Assembly: GCF_029263155.1 (NCBI RefSeq) | Contig: NZ_JAJCYB010000029.1 | Span: 1-34,122, forward strand | DNA length: 34,122 bases | Source: Pseudonocardia sp. | GTDB taxonomy: Bacteria; Actinomycetota; Actinomycetes; Mycobacteriales; Pseudonocardiaceae | Direction: 5' to 3' | Shown: piece by piece, positions 16,282 to 24,700 of the stretch | Numbering within the stretch: position 1 is the stretch's first letter | How the letters are laid out: every line of letters starts with the position of its first letter | Translations under genes and position numbers: made by a program | Notes under the pieces: generated by a model | Seen by the model: the letters and a program-made list of their open reading frames with translations, nothing else | What the model was told of the DNA's origin: nothing | The model's database searches: none

Positions 16282-16354
16282 GGTCCCCGAGCCGGTCGGC
16301 GCGAGCCGAGCCCATCAACTTGCCATACACAACTATTTCTGGTCACCTGGCCGG

Positions 16355-17770
16355 GTGCCACCTTCCACCACGCGCCCCGCACTCCTGCTGGGGGTGCTCG
16401 CGTCCTGCGGGCTGGCCGTCTCGCTCACCCAGACCATGGTCGTCCCGCTGCTGCCGCAGTTCCCGACGCTGCTGAACTCATCGACGTCGACGGTGACCTG
16501 GCTGGTGACCGCGACGCTCGTGGCGGGCGCGGTCTGCGCCCCGGTGCTGGGTCGCCTCGGTGACATGTACGGCAAGCGGCGGATGCTGCTCGTGGCGCTC
16601 GGCCTCGCGGCCGCCGGGTCGGCGCTCGGGGCGACGGCGCCGGGCGTCGAGGTGCTGCTCGTGGCCCGGGTGCTGCAGGGGGCCTCGCTGGGCGTCGTCC
16701 CGCTGGGCATCAGCATCATGCGCGACGTGCTCCCGCCCGGGCGGGTGGGCAGCGGCATCGCGCTGATGAGCTCGTCGCTGGGCATCGGCGGTGCGATCGG
16801 ACTGCCGATCACCGGCGCGGTGGCGCAGCTGGCGGACTGGCGGTGGCTGTTCGCCGGGGCCGCGGTGATCGGCGTGCTGCAGGTGGTGCTGGTGCACCGG
16901 CTCGTCGGCGAGTCGCGTTCCCGGCCCGGTGGCCGGTTCGACCTGCCCGGCGCGATCGGGCTGGGCGCGGCACTGGTGTGCCTGCTGCTGGCGATCTCCA
17001 AGGGCAGCGACTGGGGCTGGGGCGGCGTGCCGGTGCTCGGGCTGTTCGCCGCGGCCGTCGTGCTGTTCGCGGCGTGGGGGCGCTGGGAGCTGCGGGTCCC
17101 GTCGCCGCTGGTGGACCTGCGGGTCTCGGCGCGCCCCGCGGTCCTGTGGACCAACGTCAGCTCGATACTGGTCGGGTTCTCGATGTTCGCCGGGTTCCTC
17201 GTCACGACCCAGGTGCTGCAGGCCCCGGTGGAGACCGGGTACGGGTTCGGGCTACCGCTCGTCGTCGCCGGGCTCGTGCTGCTGCCGATCGGTGGTGCGA
17301 TGGCGGTGTTCTCGCCCGTGTCGGCGCGGCTCTCGGCCCGGTTCGGGGCACGCACGACGCTGGTCGCGGGCGCCGTGGTCCTGATCGCCGGGAACCTGGC
17401 GATGGCCGTGCTGCCCGGCTGGCTCCCGCTCGTGATGGCCGCGGCGGTGCTCACGGCGATCGGTGCGGCGCTGGCCTACTCGGCGCTGCCACTGCTGATC
17501 ATGGATGCCGTTCCGCACACGGAGACCGCCGCCGCGAACAGCCTCAACACGCTCATGCGCATGCTGGGGACGTCGTCGTGCAGCGCCGTGGCCGCGGCCG
17601 TCACGAGCGGGCTGACGGCGACGGTCGCCGGCGTGACGCTGCCGAGCGCGGCCGCGTACACGGTGATCTTCCTGGCCGCGGCAGGCGCGGCGGTGGTCGC
17701 TGCGACGATCGCCGCCCTGACCCCGTCCGCCGCGCCCGCCGTCGCCCGCGAGTTCGTCCCCTCCACCTGA
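16355..17770 (+). CDS. MFS transporter (DHA2-like drug efflux type)
   Basis: A 471-residue major facilitator superfamily permease with about 14 hydrophobic segments. The family loop G-R-L-G-D-M-Y-G-K-R-R between helices 2 and 3 is at about residues 66-76, and the motif-C-like region has G-I-G-G-A-I-G-L-P-I-T-G near 145. DHA2 proteins export drugs, dyes or metabolites using the proton gradient; the substrate cannot be predicted. The start is GTG 16355. It converges with the thioesterase gene, and the gap is a long inverted repeat that reaches both stop codons. Confidence 0.88.
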   Translation: MPPSTTRPALLLGVLASCGLAVSLTQTMVVPLLPQFPTLLNSSTSTVTWLVTATLVAGAVCAPVLGRLGDMYGKRRMLLVALGLAAAGSALGATAPGVEVLLVARVLQGASLGVVPLGISIMRDVLPPGRVGSGIALMSSSLGIGGAIGLPITGAVAQLADWRWLFAGAAVIGVLQVVLVHRLVGESRSRPGGRFDLPGAIGLGAALVCLLLAISKGSDWGWGGVPVLGLFAAAVVLFAAWGRWELRVPSPLVDLRVSARPAVLWTNVSSILVGFSMFAGFLVTTQVLQAPVETGYGFGLPLVVAGLVLLPIGGAMAVFSPVSARLSARFGARTTLVAGAVVLIAGNLAMAVLPGWLPLVMAAAVLTAIGAALAYSALPLLIMDAVPHTETAAANSLNTLMRMLGTSSCSAVAAAVTSGLTATVAGVTLPSAAAYTVIFLAAAGAAVVAATIAALTPSAAPAVAREFVPST

Positions 17771-17844
17771 TCCGCACTTCGGAGCCACACTGCTGTCCGG
17801 GGCTGGACGGAACAGCGTTGTGGCTCCGAGGTGCGGCAGATCAG
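17767..17844. terminator. Large bidirectional hairpin spanning two converging stop codons
   Basis: TCCGCACTTCGGAGCCACA (17771-17789) pairs with TGTGGCTCCGAGGTGCGG (17819-17836). An inner pair and outer CTGATC/GATCAG (17767-17772 and 17839-17844) extend the stem. The stop codons of the transporter (plus) and the thioesterase (minus) lie in the two arms, so the element can serve as terminator in both directions. Confidence 0.8.
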
Positions 17845-18341
17845 CTGAAGATCATGCAGCTGCTGGTCGCGTGGGCGCACAGGCGGCCGGTGCCGTCGTG
17901 GAGGCGGGCTTCGGCCAGCGCCGTCCGGTTGCCCCGGTGCACGACGAGTCCCTCGCAGCGCACCGGACCGGAGTCGGTGCCCAGGCCGCGCAGGAACTTC
18001 ACCGACAGGTCCAGGCTCGTGTACGCGGTGCCGGCCGGCAGCGTCGAGTGCACCGCGCAGCCGGCGGCCGAGCCCAGCAGCGTGGCGATCACGCCGCCGT
18101 GCACCGAGCCGATCGGGTTGAAGTGGTACTCCGCAGGCTCCAGCCCGAACACCACCCGCCCGGCGTCGACCTCCAGCACCGTGAAACCCAGCGTCGCGGT
18201 GATCGGCGGGGCGGGCACCTCTCCCGCGGCCATGCGGCGCAGGAACGTCAGGCCGTCGACGTCGCGCGCGGCCGCCGCGGTGAGCTGCGGGTCGTGCCAG
18301 CTGTAGGCGCGGTCGCGCAGGTCGGGCCGGGTCGCGGTCAT
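17841..18341 (-). CDS. PaaI-type hotdog-fold thioesterase
   Basis: A 166-residue hotdog protein that probably hydrolyses acyl-CoA or aryl-CoA thioesters. The motif H-F-N-P-I-G-S-V-H-G-G-V-I-A-T-L-L (73-89), with H-G-G at 81-83, is characteristic of the PaaI/4HBT family. ATG 18341 has GGAGGAGAT just upstream and overlaps the TGA of the MFS gene (ATGA), so the two are co-translated. The pairing with an HxlR-controlled efflux pump suggests it is induced with the pump; the natural substrate is unknown. Confidence 0.88.
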   Translation of the reverse strand: MTATRPDLRDRAYSWHDPQLTAAAARDVDGLTFLRRMAAGEVPAPPITATLGFTVLEVDAGRVVFGLEPAEYHFNPIGSVHGGVIATLLGSAAGCAVHSTLPAGTAYTSLDLSVKFLRGLGTDSGPVRCEGLVVHRGNRTALAEARLHDGTGRLCAHATSSCMIFS

Positions 18342-19726
18342 CGGATCTCCTCCACGGGGACGGATACGGGGGTCGGACGGGCACGGGCCGCTCCGACGAC
18401 GACGCCGCACGCCACCGTGGCGACACCGCCGAACGCCATGAGCAGCCAACCGGTGCGGAAGGACTCGGGTGTCGACCCGGCGGCCGACAGCCCGGACAGC
18501 AGCAGCGCGATGCCCAGCACCGCCCCGATCTGGCGCGCGCAGGTGCCCACGGCGCTGCCGGTGGCGAAGCGGGTGGGCGGGAGCTCGGCCACCGCGGCGG
18601 TGCCGAGACCCGCGTACACCGCACCCACCCCGGCGCCGGTGAGCACCGTGGCCGGGAGGAACGTGGCCAGCCAGGCCGGCTCGGAACCCAGGCGCCAGGC
18701 GAACAGCAGGCAGCCCGCGGCGAACAGCACACCGCCGCCGACGACGGCCGCGCCCGCGCCGTACCGGTCGGCGACCCGCCCGGCCAGCGGCGACGAGAGC
18801 GCGGCCATGAGCGGGCCCGGCGTGACGGCGAGCCCGGCGAGCAGCACGTCGTAGCGCCAGACCGCGGTCAGGAACAGGATGTTGGCGAGCAGCAGGGCGT
18901 AGAAGGCGCCGGAGAACGCGAGGTAGCCCGCGATCGCGCCGGCGAAGGACCGCAGCCGGAACAGCGCGGTCTCCACCAGCGGGCGCGCCACCCGCCCGCT
19001 GCGGACCGCGAACACGGCCAGCACGGCCACCCCGGCGAGCAGCGGGAGCGCGGCGTCCGACCAGACCCCGTCCTCCCCCGCGACGATGCCCACCGACAGC
19101 AGCGCCACCCCACCGCCGAGCAGCACGACGCTGAGCGGGTCGGGCAGGCGGCTGTCCGGGTCGCGGGACTCGGCGAGCACGAGCCGCCCCGCCAGCAGCG
19201 TCAGCAGGACGACCGGCACGTTCACGAGAAAGACCGCGCGCCACCCGAACGCGTCGACGAGCACCCCGCCCAGCGCGGGGCCGGTGGCCGCGGCGATCCC
19301 GCCGGTGGCCCCCCAGAGCCCGACGGCGGCACCGCGCCGCTCGGGCGGGAACGCCGGCAGCAGCAGGGCCAGCGACGCCGGAGCGAGCAGCGCGGCGGCG
19401 ACGGCCTGCACCGCGCGGGCCCCGACCAGCGCGCCTGCGCTCGGCGCCAGCGCGCACGCCGCGGACGCCAGCCCGAACAGCGCCAGCCCGATCCCGAACA
19501 CCCGACGCCTGCCGCGCGCGTCGGCCAGCCGCCCCGCGGGGATCAGCAGAGCGGCGAACACGACGTTGTACGCGGTGAACACCCACGACAGCCCGGCCAG
19601 TGACGCGCCGGGGTACGACGCGGCGATCGCCGGGAACGCGATGTTGACGATCGTGACGTCGAGGAACACCAGGAACGCCGCCGCGGACGTCACCAGGAGC
19701 ACCGCACCCGAGCGCTGAGTTCTCAT
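18338..19726 (-). CDS. MFS transporter (DHA2 drug:H+ antiporter type)
   Basis: A 462-residue permease with about 14 transmembrane segments. It opens with the classic DHA2 helix 1 F-L-V-F-L-D-V-T-I-V-N-I-A-F-P-A-I. The loop G-R-L-A-D-A-R-G-R-R-R is near residues 64-74, and motif C appears as G-P-A-L-G-G-V-L-V-D-A-F-G-W-R-A-V-F. It likely exports toxic organic compounds. Transcription is divergent from the HxlR regulator; two direct repeats flank the shared gap, so repression by HxlR with inducible efflux is likely. It forms an operon with the thioesterase. Confidence 0.9.
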   Translation of the reverse strand: MRTQRSGAVLLVTSAAAFLVFLDVTIVNIAFPAIAASYPGASLAGLSWVFTAYNVVFAALLIPAGRLADARGRRRVFGIGLALFGLASAACALAPSAGALVGARAVQAVAAALLAPASLALLLPAFPPERRGAAVGLWGATGGIAAATGPALGGVLVDAFGWRAVFLVNVPVVLLTLLAGRLVLAESRDPDSRLPDPLSVVLLGGGVALLSVGIVAGEDGVWSDAALPLLAGVAVLAVFAVRSGRVARPLVETALFRLRSFAGAIAGYLAFSGAFYALLLANILFLTAVWRYDVLLAGLAVTPGPLMAALSSPLAGRVADRYGAGAAVVGGGVLFAAGCLLFAWRLGSEPAWLATFLPATVLTGAGVGAVYAGLGTAAVAELPPTRFATGSAVGTCARQIGAVLGIALLLSGLSAAGSTPESFRTGWLLMAFGGVATVACGVVVGAARARPTPVSVPVEEIR

Positions 19727-19783
19727 GAGGAACGCAGACTAGCCACGCTGAGTTCTCGTTGGCAACCCATCCCGCGCTACCAT
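19713..19783. promoter_or_regulatory. HxlR operator direct repeats and leaderless HxlR promoter
   Basis: CGCTGAGTTCTC occurs twice as an exact direct repeat, at 19713-19724 (overlapping the MFS start codon) and 19746-19757. The copies are 33 bp apart, about three helical turns, so they lie on one face of the DNA. TACCAT at 19778-19783 is a -10 box 6 nt before the ATG of the HxlR gene. The repeats are the best candidates for the regulator's binding sites. Confidence 0.65.
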
Positions 19784-19789
19784 CAGGCC

Positions 19790-20257
19790 ATGGACCTCAG
19801 GGAGCTGGACAGCACCCGCTGCTCGGTGGCCCGCACCGCGGCGCTGGTCGGCGACGCGTGGACCGTGCTGGTGCTGCGGGACCTGTTCAACGGCATCCGG
19901 CGCTTCGACGACCTCGCCGGCCACCTGCACATCGCCCGCAACGTCCTCACCCGCCGCCTCTCCGCGCTCACCGACGCCGGCCTCGTCGAGCGCGTGCCCT
20001 ACCGCGAGCCGGGCCGCCGCGAGCGCCACGAGTACCGGTTGACGGCCGCGGGCCGCGACCTGCGGCCGGTCATCCTCGCGATGCTGCAGTACGGGGACCG
20101 CCACCTCGCCGGGCCCGCCGGTCCACCCCTGCGGGTCGAGCACGACGGCTGCGGGCAGCCCGTGCACGTCGAGGTGCGCTGTGCCGACGGCCACCTGGTC
20201 GAGCCGACCACCCGGCTGCGCTCCGTCCCCGGACCGGGCGCGGCGACGGCCGGTTGA
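19790..20257 (+). CDS. HxlR-family winged-helix transcriptional regulator
   Basis: A 155-residue regulator with the HxlR/MarR-like winged helix: A-L-V-G-D-A-W-T-V-L-V-L-R-D-L (18-32), R-F-D-D-L, recognition helix A-R-N-V-L-T-R-R-L-S-A-L (49-60), then the wing Y-R-E-P-G-R-R-E-R-H-E-Y. Cys11 (S-T-R-C-S-V-A-R-T) occupies the place of the redox-sensing cysteine of some HxlR proteins such as B. subtilis HypR. The C-terminal 45 residues include two more cysteines (C-G-Q-P and C-A-D-G) that are unusual for short family members. It is divergent from the MFS-thioesterase operon, its likely target. Confidence 0.9.
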   Translation: MDLRELDSTRCSVARTAALVGDAWTVLVLRDLFNGIRRFDDLAGHLHIARNVLTRRLSALTDAGLVERVPYREPGRRERHEYRLTAAGRDLRPVILAMLQYGDRHLAGPAGPPLRVEHDGCGQPVHVEVRCADGHLVEPTTRLRSVPGPGAATAG

Positions 20258-20261
20258 CGTA

Positions 20262-20284
20262 CCCGGGGCCCGGACGACCCCGGG
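20262..20284. terminator. Short hairpin between converging genes
   Basis: CCCGGGG (20262-20268) and CCCCGGG (20278-20284) form a 7-bp stem with a 9-nt loop in the 36-bp gap between the HxlR and VOC stop codons. Confidence 0.4.
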
Positions 20285-20293
20285 GCGGGAGCT

Positions 20294-20662
20294 CTAGGAG
20301 CGGGGGTCGCGGCGGATCGGGTGGTCCGGGGGGACCTGGACCAGCACGATCCGCGTGCCGTCCGGATCCGCGAGCCACATCTCACGCAGGCCCCACGGTT
20401 CGAGCCGCGGGCCGCGGACCACGTGGGCGGCCAGCTCCTCGTGGGCGGCGTCGAGGTCGCGGACCTGCATCCAGAGCGCGACGCCGGCCCCCGGCGGATC
20501 GTCGGACTGCCCGGAGACCTCCACGAACCCGTTGCCCGCGAAGAACACCGTGCCGCCCGGGAACTCGCGGGCGATCGCGAGCCCGAGCACGTCGCGGTAG
20601 AACGCGAGGCTGCGCTCCCGGTCCCGGGGTCGGATCAGCACACGGGAGGCGAGGACGTCCAC
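20294..20662 (-). CDS. VOC-family (glyoxalase/dioxygenase-fold) protein
   Basis: A 122-residue protein with two beta-alpha-beta-beta-beta modules. Seen are R-V-L-I-R-P-R-D-R-E-R-S-L-A-F-Y-R-D-V-L-G-L at the N terminus and E-M-W-L-A-D-P-D-G-T-R-I-V-L-V-Q at the C terminus, both typical of the vicinal oxygen chelate superfamily. Single-domain members act as dimers in isomerisation, resistance or ring cleavage; the specific role is unknown. GTG 20662 is supported by GGAGG 7 nt upstream on the minus strand. It lies downstream of the alpha/beta hydrolase on the same strand (74-bp gap). Confidence 0.83.
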   Translation of the reverse strand: MDVLASRVLIRPRDRERSLAFYRDVLGLAIAREFPGGTVFFAGNGFVEVSGQSDDPPGAGVALWMQVRDLDAAHEELAAHVVRGPRLEPWGLREMWLADPDGTRIVLVQVPPDHPIRRDPRS

Positions 20663-20736
20663 GCCGAACCTCCGATCATGATCGCTGTCCGCCGCACGCT
20701 ACTGCGCGGGACGCCCCGATGCCGCGCCCGCGGCAC

Positions 20737-21579
20737 TCAACCGGGGTGCGCGGCGAGGTGCCCGAGCAGCAGCTCCGCGAGCTCGTCGGGCGCCTCCTCC
20801 GGGATCCAGTGACTGACCCCACGCAGCTCCGCGTAGCGGTAGGGCCCGCTGACGTGGCGGTGCACCAGCGCGGTGGCCTGCCGCGTGATCGCGATGTCGC
20901 CGTCGCTCCAGACGAACAGGGTCGGCACCGGCACCGGGGGGTCCTCGGGCCCCGGACGGCCCGCGAGGACGCCGCGGTACCAGTTCAGGGCCGCCGTGAG
21001 CGCGGCCGGATCGGCGAACCGGGCGGCGTCGCGACGGGCCCGCTCGCGGCTCTGCCCGGACCGGCGCAGCGCGGCGGTGAACCGCCGCGAGTAGGGCCCG
21101 TCGCCCGCCGCGAGGAACCGTTCGGCCAGGCCCGGCACCTGGAACGCCACGAAGTACCAGGACGCGAGGACCTGGCGCGTGGTGACCAGCGAGCGGGCGT
21201 AGGCCGCGGCGGGCGGCACGGACAGTGCCGTGAGGGTGCGCACCCGGTCCGGGTGCCGGGCGGCGAGCCGCCAGGCGACCGCGGCGCCCCAGTCGTGCCC
21301 GACGACGTGCGCCCGGCCACCCGCGCGGTCGTCGATCACGGCCACCGCGTCGGCGACGAGCGCGTCGAGCCGGTAGTCCGCGCGTGCTCCCGGGCGGGCG
21401 CGCGGCGAGTACCCGCGCTGGTCGGGCGCCACGGTCCGGTACCCGGCGCCGGTGAGTGCGGGCACCACGGCGTCCCAGGAGTCCGCGCCCTGCGGGAACC
21501 CGTGCAACAGCAGCACCGGGGTTCCGTCGGCGGGGCCGGCCTCGCGGACGTCGAGGATCCCGGCGTCGATGGTCGTCAC
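20737..21579 (-). CDS. Alpha/beta hydrolase, epoxide-hydrolase-like
   Basis: A 280-residue alpha/beta-fold hydrolase. H-G-F-P-Q (26-30) is the oxyanion-hole loop, and the nucleophile elbow V-V-G-H-D-W-G-A-A-V has Asp96 as nucleophile. V-W-S-D-G-D-I-A-I likely supplies the acidic residue and G-V-S-H-W-I-P-E-E-A-P the catalytic His. An Asp nucleophile followed by Trp is the signature of epoxide hydrolases and haloalkane dehalogenases; the family also contains esterases. GTG 21579 is the start; the nearby ATGs are out of frame. It is divergent from the carboxylase gene. A link to epoxides made by a monooxygenase is possible but speculative. Confidence 0.87.
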   Translation of the reverse strand: MTTIDAGILDVREAGPADGTPVLLLHGFPQGADSWDAVVPALTGAGYRTVAPDQRGYSPRARPGARADYRLDALVADAVAVIDDRAGGRAHVVGHDWGAAVAWRLAARHPDRVRTLTALSVPPAAAYARSLVTTRQVLASWYFVAFQVPGLAERFLAAGDGPYSRRFTAALRRSGQSRERARRDAARFADPAALTAALNWYRGVLAGRPGPEDPPVPVPTLFVWSDGDIAITRQATALVHRHVSGPYRYAELRGVSHWIPEEAPDELAELLLGHLAAHPG

Positions 21580-21612
21580 CGGTCCATCATGGCCGAGCCG
21601 ACCGGCGTTCCC

Positions 21613-21698
21613 CCGCACGCGGGTTGTGCGGCGCCCGGGATGTCGGCTTGGGTGGGTGGGCCGGCGGGATCCCGGCGTCACACGCACAACCTCAGGAG
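21613..21698. promoter_or_regulatory. Nested inverted repeats before the carboxylase gene
   Basis: GGTTGTGCG (21622-21630) recurs inverted as CGCACAACC (21683-21691), a perfect 9-bp pair 61 bp apart ending just before the AGGAG ribosome site (21694-21698). A smaller pair, CCGCAC (21613-21618) and GTGCGG (21626-21631), overlaps the first arm. Three related half-sites in a 123-bp divergent gap look like a regulator-binding region for the carboxylase and the hydrolase. Confidence 0.5.
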
Positions 21699-21702
21699 TG
21701 AG

Positions 21703-24700
21703 ATGAACGTGGCGTTCCAGCGCATCGCGATCGTCAACCGCGGCGAGCCCGCCATGCGGTTGATCCATGCCGTGCGGGAGTGGAACGCCGCCGCGGGGAG
21801 CCTGCGATCCCGCGGATCGGACGCCGTCGGGCGGGCGCCGCTGCGCACCATCGCCTTCTACACCGCCGTCGACCGGGCCGCGATGTTCGTCCGCGAGGCC
21901 GACGAGTCCGTGCTGATCGGGTCCGACGATCCCGACCAGGCGTTCACCGGCACCAACCCCTATCTCGACTACGCCGAGCTGGAACGCGCGCTGAAGGCCT
22001 GTGGCGCCGAGGCCGTCTGGCCGGGCTGGGGCTTCGTGTCCGAACGCGCCGAGTTCGCGCAGCTGTGCGCCGACCTGGGGATCGTGTTCGTCGGCCCGTC
22101 GGCGCAGGTGATGGAGGCGCTCGGCGACAAGATCGCGGCGAAGAAGCTCGCCGAGCAGGTGGGCGTGCCGCTGGCGGCATGGAGCGGCGGGCCGGTCGCC
22201 GACGTCGGGGCCGCGCGCGAGCACGCCGAGCGGATCGGCTACCCGCTGATGGTGAAGGCCACCGCGGGCGGCGGTGGCCGCGGCATCCGCAAGGTCAACG
22301 CCCCCGAGGAGCTGGCCGAGGCGTTCGAGCGCGCGGGATCCGAGGCCGCGAGGACCGCCGGGGACGCCACCGTGTTCCTCGAGCGCGCCATCACCGGCGG
22401 CCGCCACGTCGAGGTGCAGGTCGTCGCCGACGCCACTGGGGACGTGTGGACGCTGGGCGTGCGCGACTGCTCGGTGCAGCGGCGCAACCAGAAGGTGCTC
22501 GAGGAGTCCGCCTCCACCGCACTCGACGCCGAGCAGGAGCAGCTGCTGCGCGACTCCGCGGCGGCGCTGGCGAAGGCCGCGGGCTACGTCAACGCGGGCA
22601 CCGTGGAGTTCCTCTACGAGCCCGAGGAGCGGCTGCTGTCGTTCCTGGAGGTCAACACGCGGCTGCAGGTCGAGCACCCGGTCACCGAGGCGACCACCGG
22701 CGTCGACATCGTCAAGCTGCAGCTGCACGTGGCGATGGGCGGGAAGCTGGCCGACGTCGCGGCGGTCGCCCCGCCCGCGCGGGGGCACGCCGTCGAGGCC
22801 CGGCTCACCGCGGAGGACCCGGAGCAGGGCTTCGCGCCCGCCCCCGGGCGCATCGAGCACCTCGCGCTGCCCAGCGGGCCCGGCATCCGGGTCGACACGG
22901 GGGTCGCCGCGGGCGACGTCATCCCGCCGCAGTACGACTCGATGATCGCCAAGGTGATCGCCTGGGGCCGCGACCGCGACGAGGCGCTCGCCCGGCTCGG
23001 TCGCGCGCTGCACCAGACCGCGGCGGTCATCGACGGCGGCACCACCAACAAGGCGTTCCTGCTCGACCTGCTGGGCCGCCCCGAGATCATCTCCGGGGAC
23101 GCCGACACCACCTGGCTCGACACCATGATGGCGCAGGGCTACACGCCGCCGCAGCGCCTCGACGTCGCGCTGCTCGCCACCGCGGTGGAGGCGCAGGAGG
23201 CGCACGTGGCCCGCCAGCGCGCGCGGCTGTTCGCCTCGGCCGAGCGCGGGCGCCCCGAGGTGGGGCACGACACCTGGTACCAGGTCGACGTCCGCGCCGG
23301 CGGCGAGTCCTACCGCCTGCACGTCGCGCAGCCCCGCGGCACGCGCTACCGCGTCCAGCTCGACGGGGTGGCGCTCGATGTCGACACCGAGCGCACCGGC
23401 CGGTTCGAGCGGCGGCTGACCGTCGGCGGGCAGACCTACAGCGTGCTCACCGCGCCGCAGGACCCGGACGTGCTCGTCGAGGTCGACGGCGCGGTGCACC
23501 GCATCTCCGGTGGCGAGGTGGGGCTGGTGCGCGCCCCGGCGCCGGCGATGGTCGTGTCCATCCCGGTGTCCGCGGGCGACGAGGTCGAGGCGGGCGACGT
23601 GGTCGCGGTCGTGGAGAGCATGAAGCTGGAGACGGCGCTGCGCGCCCCCGTCGGCGGCCGGGTCGCCGAGATCCTGGTCGACGCGAACACCCAGGTGGAG
23701 GGCGGCACGAAGCTGATCCGCCTGCAGCCCGACGCCGACGGCGAGGCGGGCACGGGCGGCGAGCGCGCGGACCTGTCCGCGCTCGCCTCGCACACCGGCG
23801 ACCGCGGCGACGCGGCCGCGGTCGCCGCCGACGCGCTGACCTCCCTGCGGTTCCTGGTGCTCGGCTTCGACATCGACGAGCGCGACGCCCGACCGCTGCT
23901 GGCCCGGCTCACCGAGGCACGCGAGGACCTCGCCCCCGACGACGCGCGCGTGCTGGCGGGCGAGACCGCGGTGCTGCGGATCTTCGCCGACCTGTGCGCG
24001 CTGTCGCGCAATCGACGCGGCGGCACCGACGAGCCCACCGGCGAGCAGGAGCGCAACCCGCAGGAGTACCTCCACGCCTACCTGCGCTCGCGCGACGCCG
24101 AGGCCGAGGGCCTTCCCGAGACGTTCCGGGCCCGCCTGCGCCAGGCGCTGGCCCACTACGGCGTGCCGGACCTGGAGATCACCGACGCGCTGTCGGGTGC
24201 GCTGTACCGGATGTTCCTCGCGCACCGCCGCGCCGCGGCCCACGTCCCCGTGGTGCTGGCGCTGCTGCAGTGGCGGCTGCAGCACCCGGAGTCGCTGCCC
24301 GAGGCGTCCCGCGAGGACTACCTGCGCACGCTCGACCAGCTCGTCACCGCCACCCAGCTGCGCCATCCCGTCGTGGGCAGCCTGGCCCGGCGGGTGCGCT
24401 ACACCTGCTTCGACGCCCCGGTGGTCGCCGCCGAGCGCGAGCACGGGCAGGACCAGGTGCGCGCCCAGCTCGACGTGCTGCCCGGCCCGGGCGACCCGGC
24501 CCGGGCGGAGCGGATCGACGCGATCGTCGCGGCGGCCGAACCGATCCTCGGCGTGTTCGGCGAGCGCCACCACGCGGCGATGCTGGAGGTGATGACGCGG
24601 CGCTACTACCGCATCCGCGAGCTCTCCGACGTCGAGCTCTCCGACCGGGGCGGGCGCCCGCTGCTGACGGCGGACTACGTCCACGACGGCCGGGACGTCA

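Noticed and set aside
16313..16340. MarR-type palindromic operator in the AT-rich island TTGCCATACACAA
   Set aside because: Only the outer three bases of each arm match; no MarR gene is adjacent.
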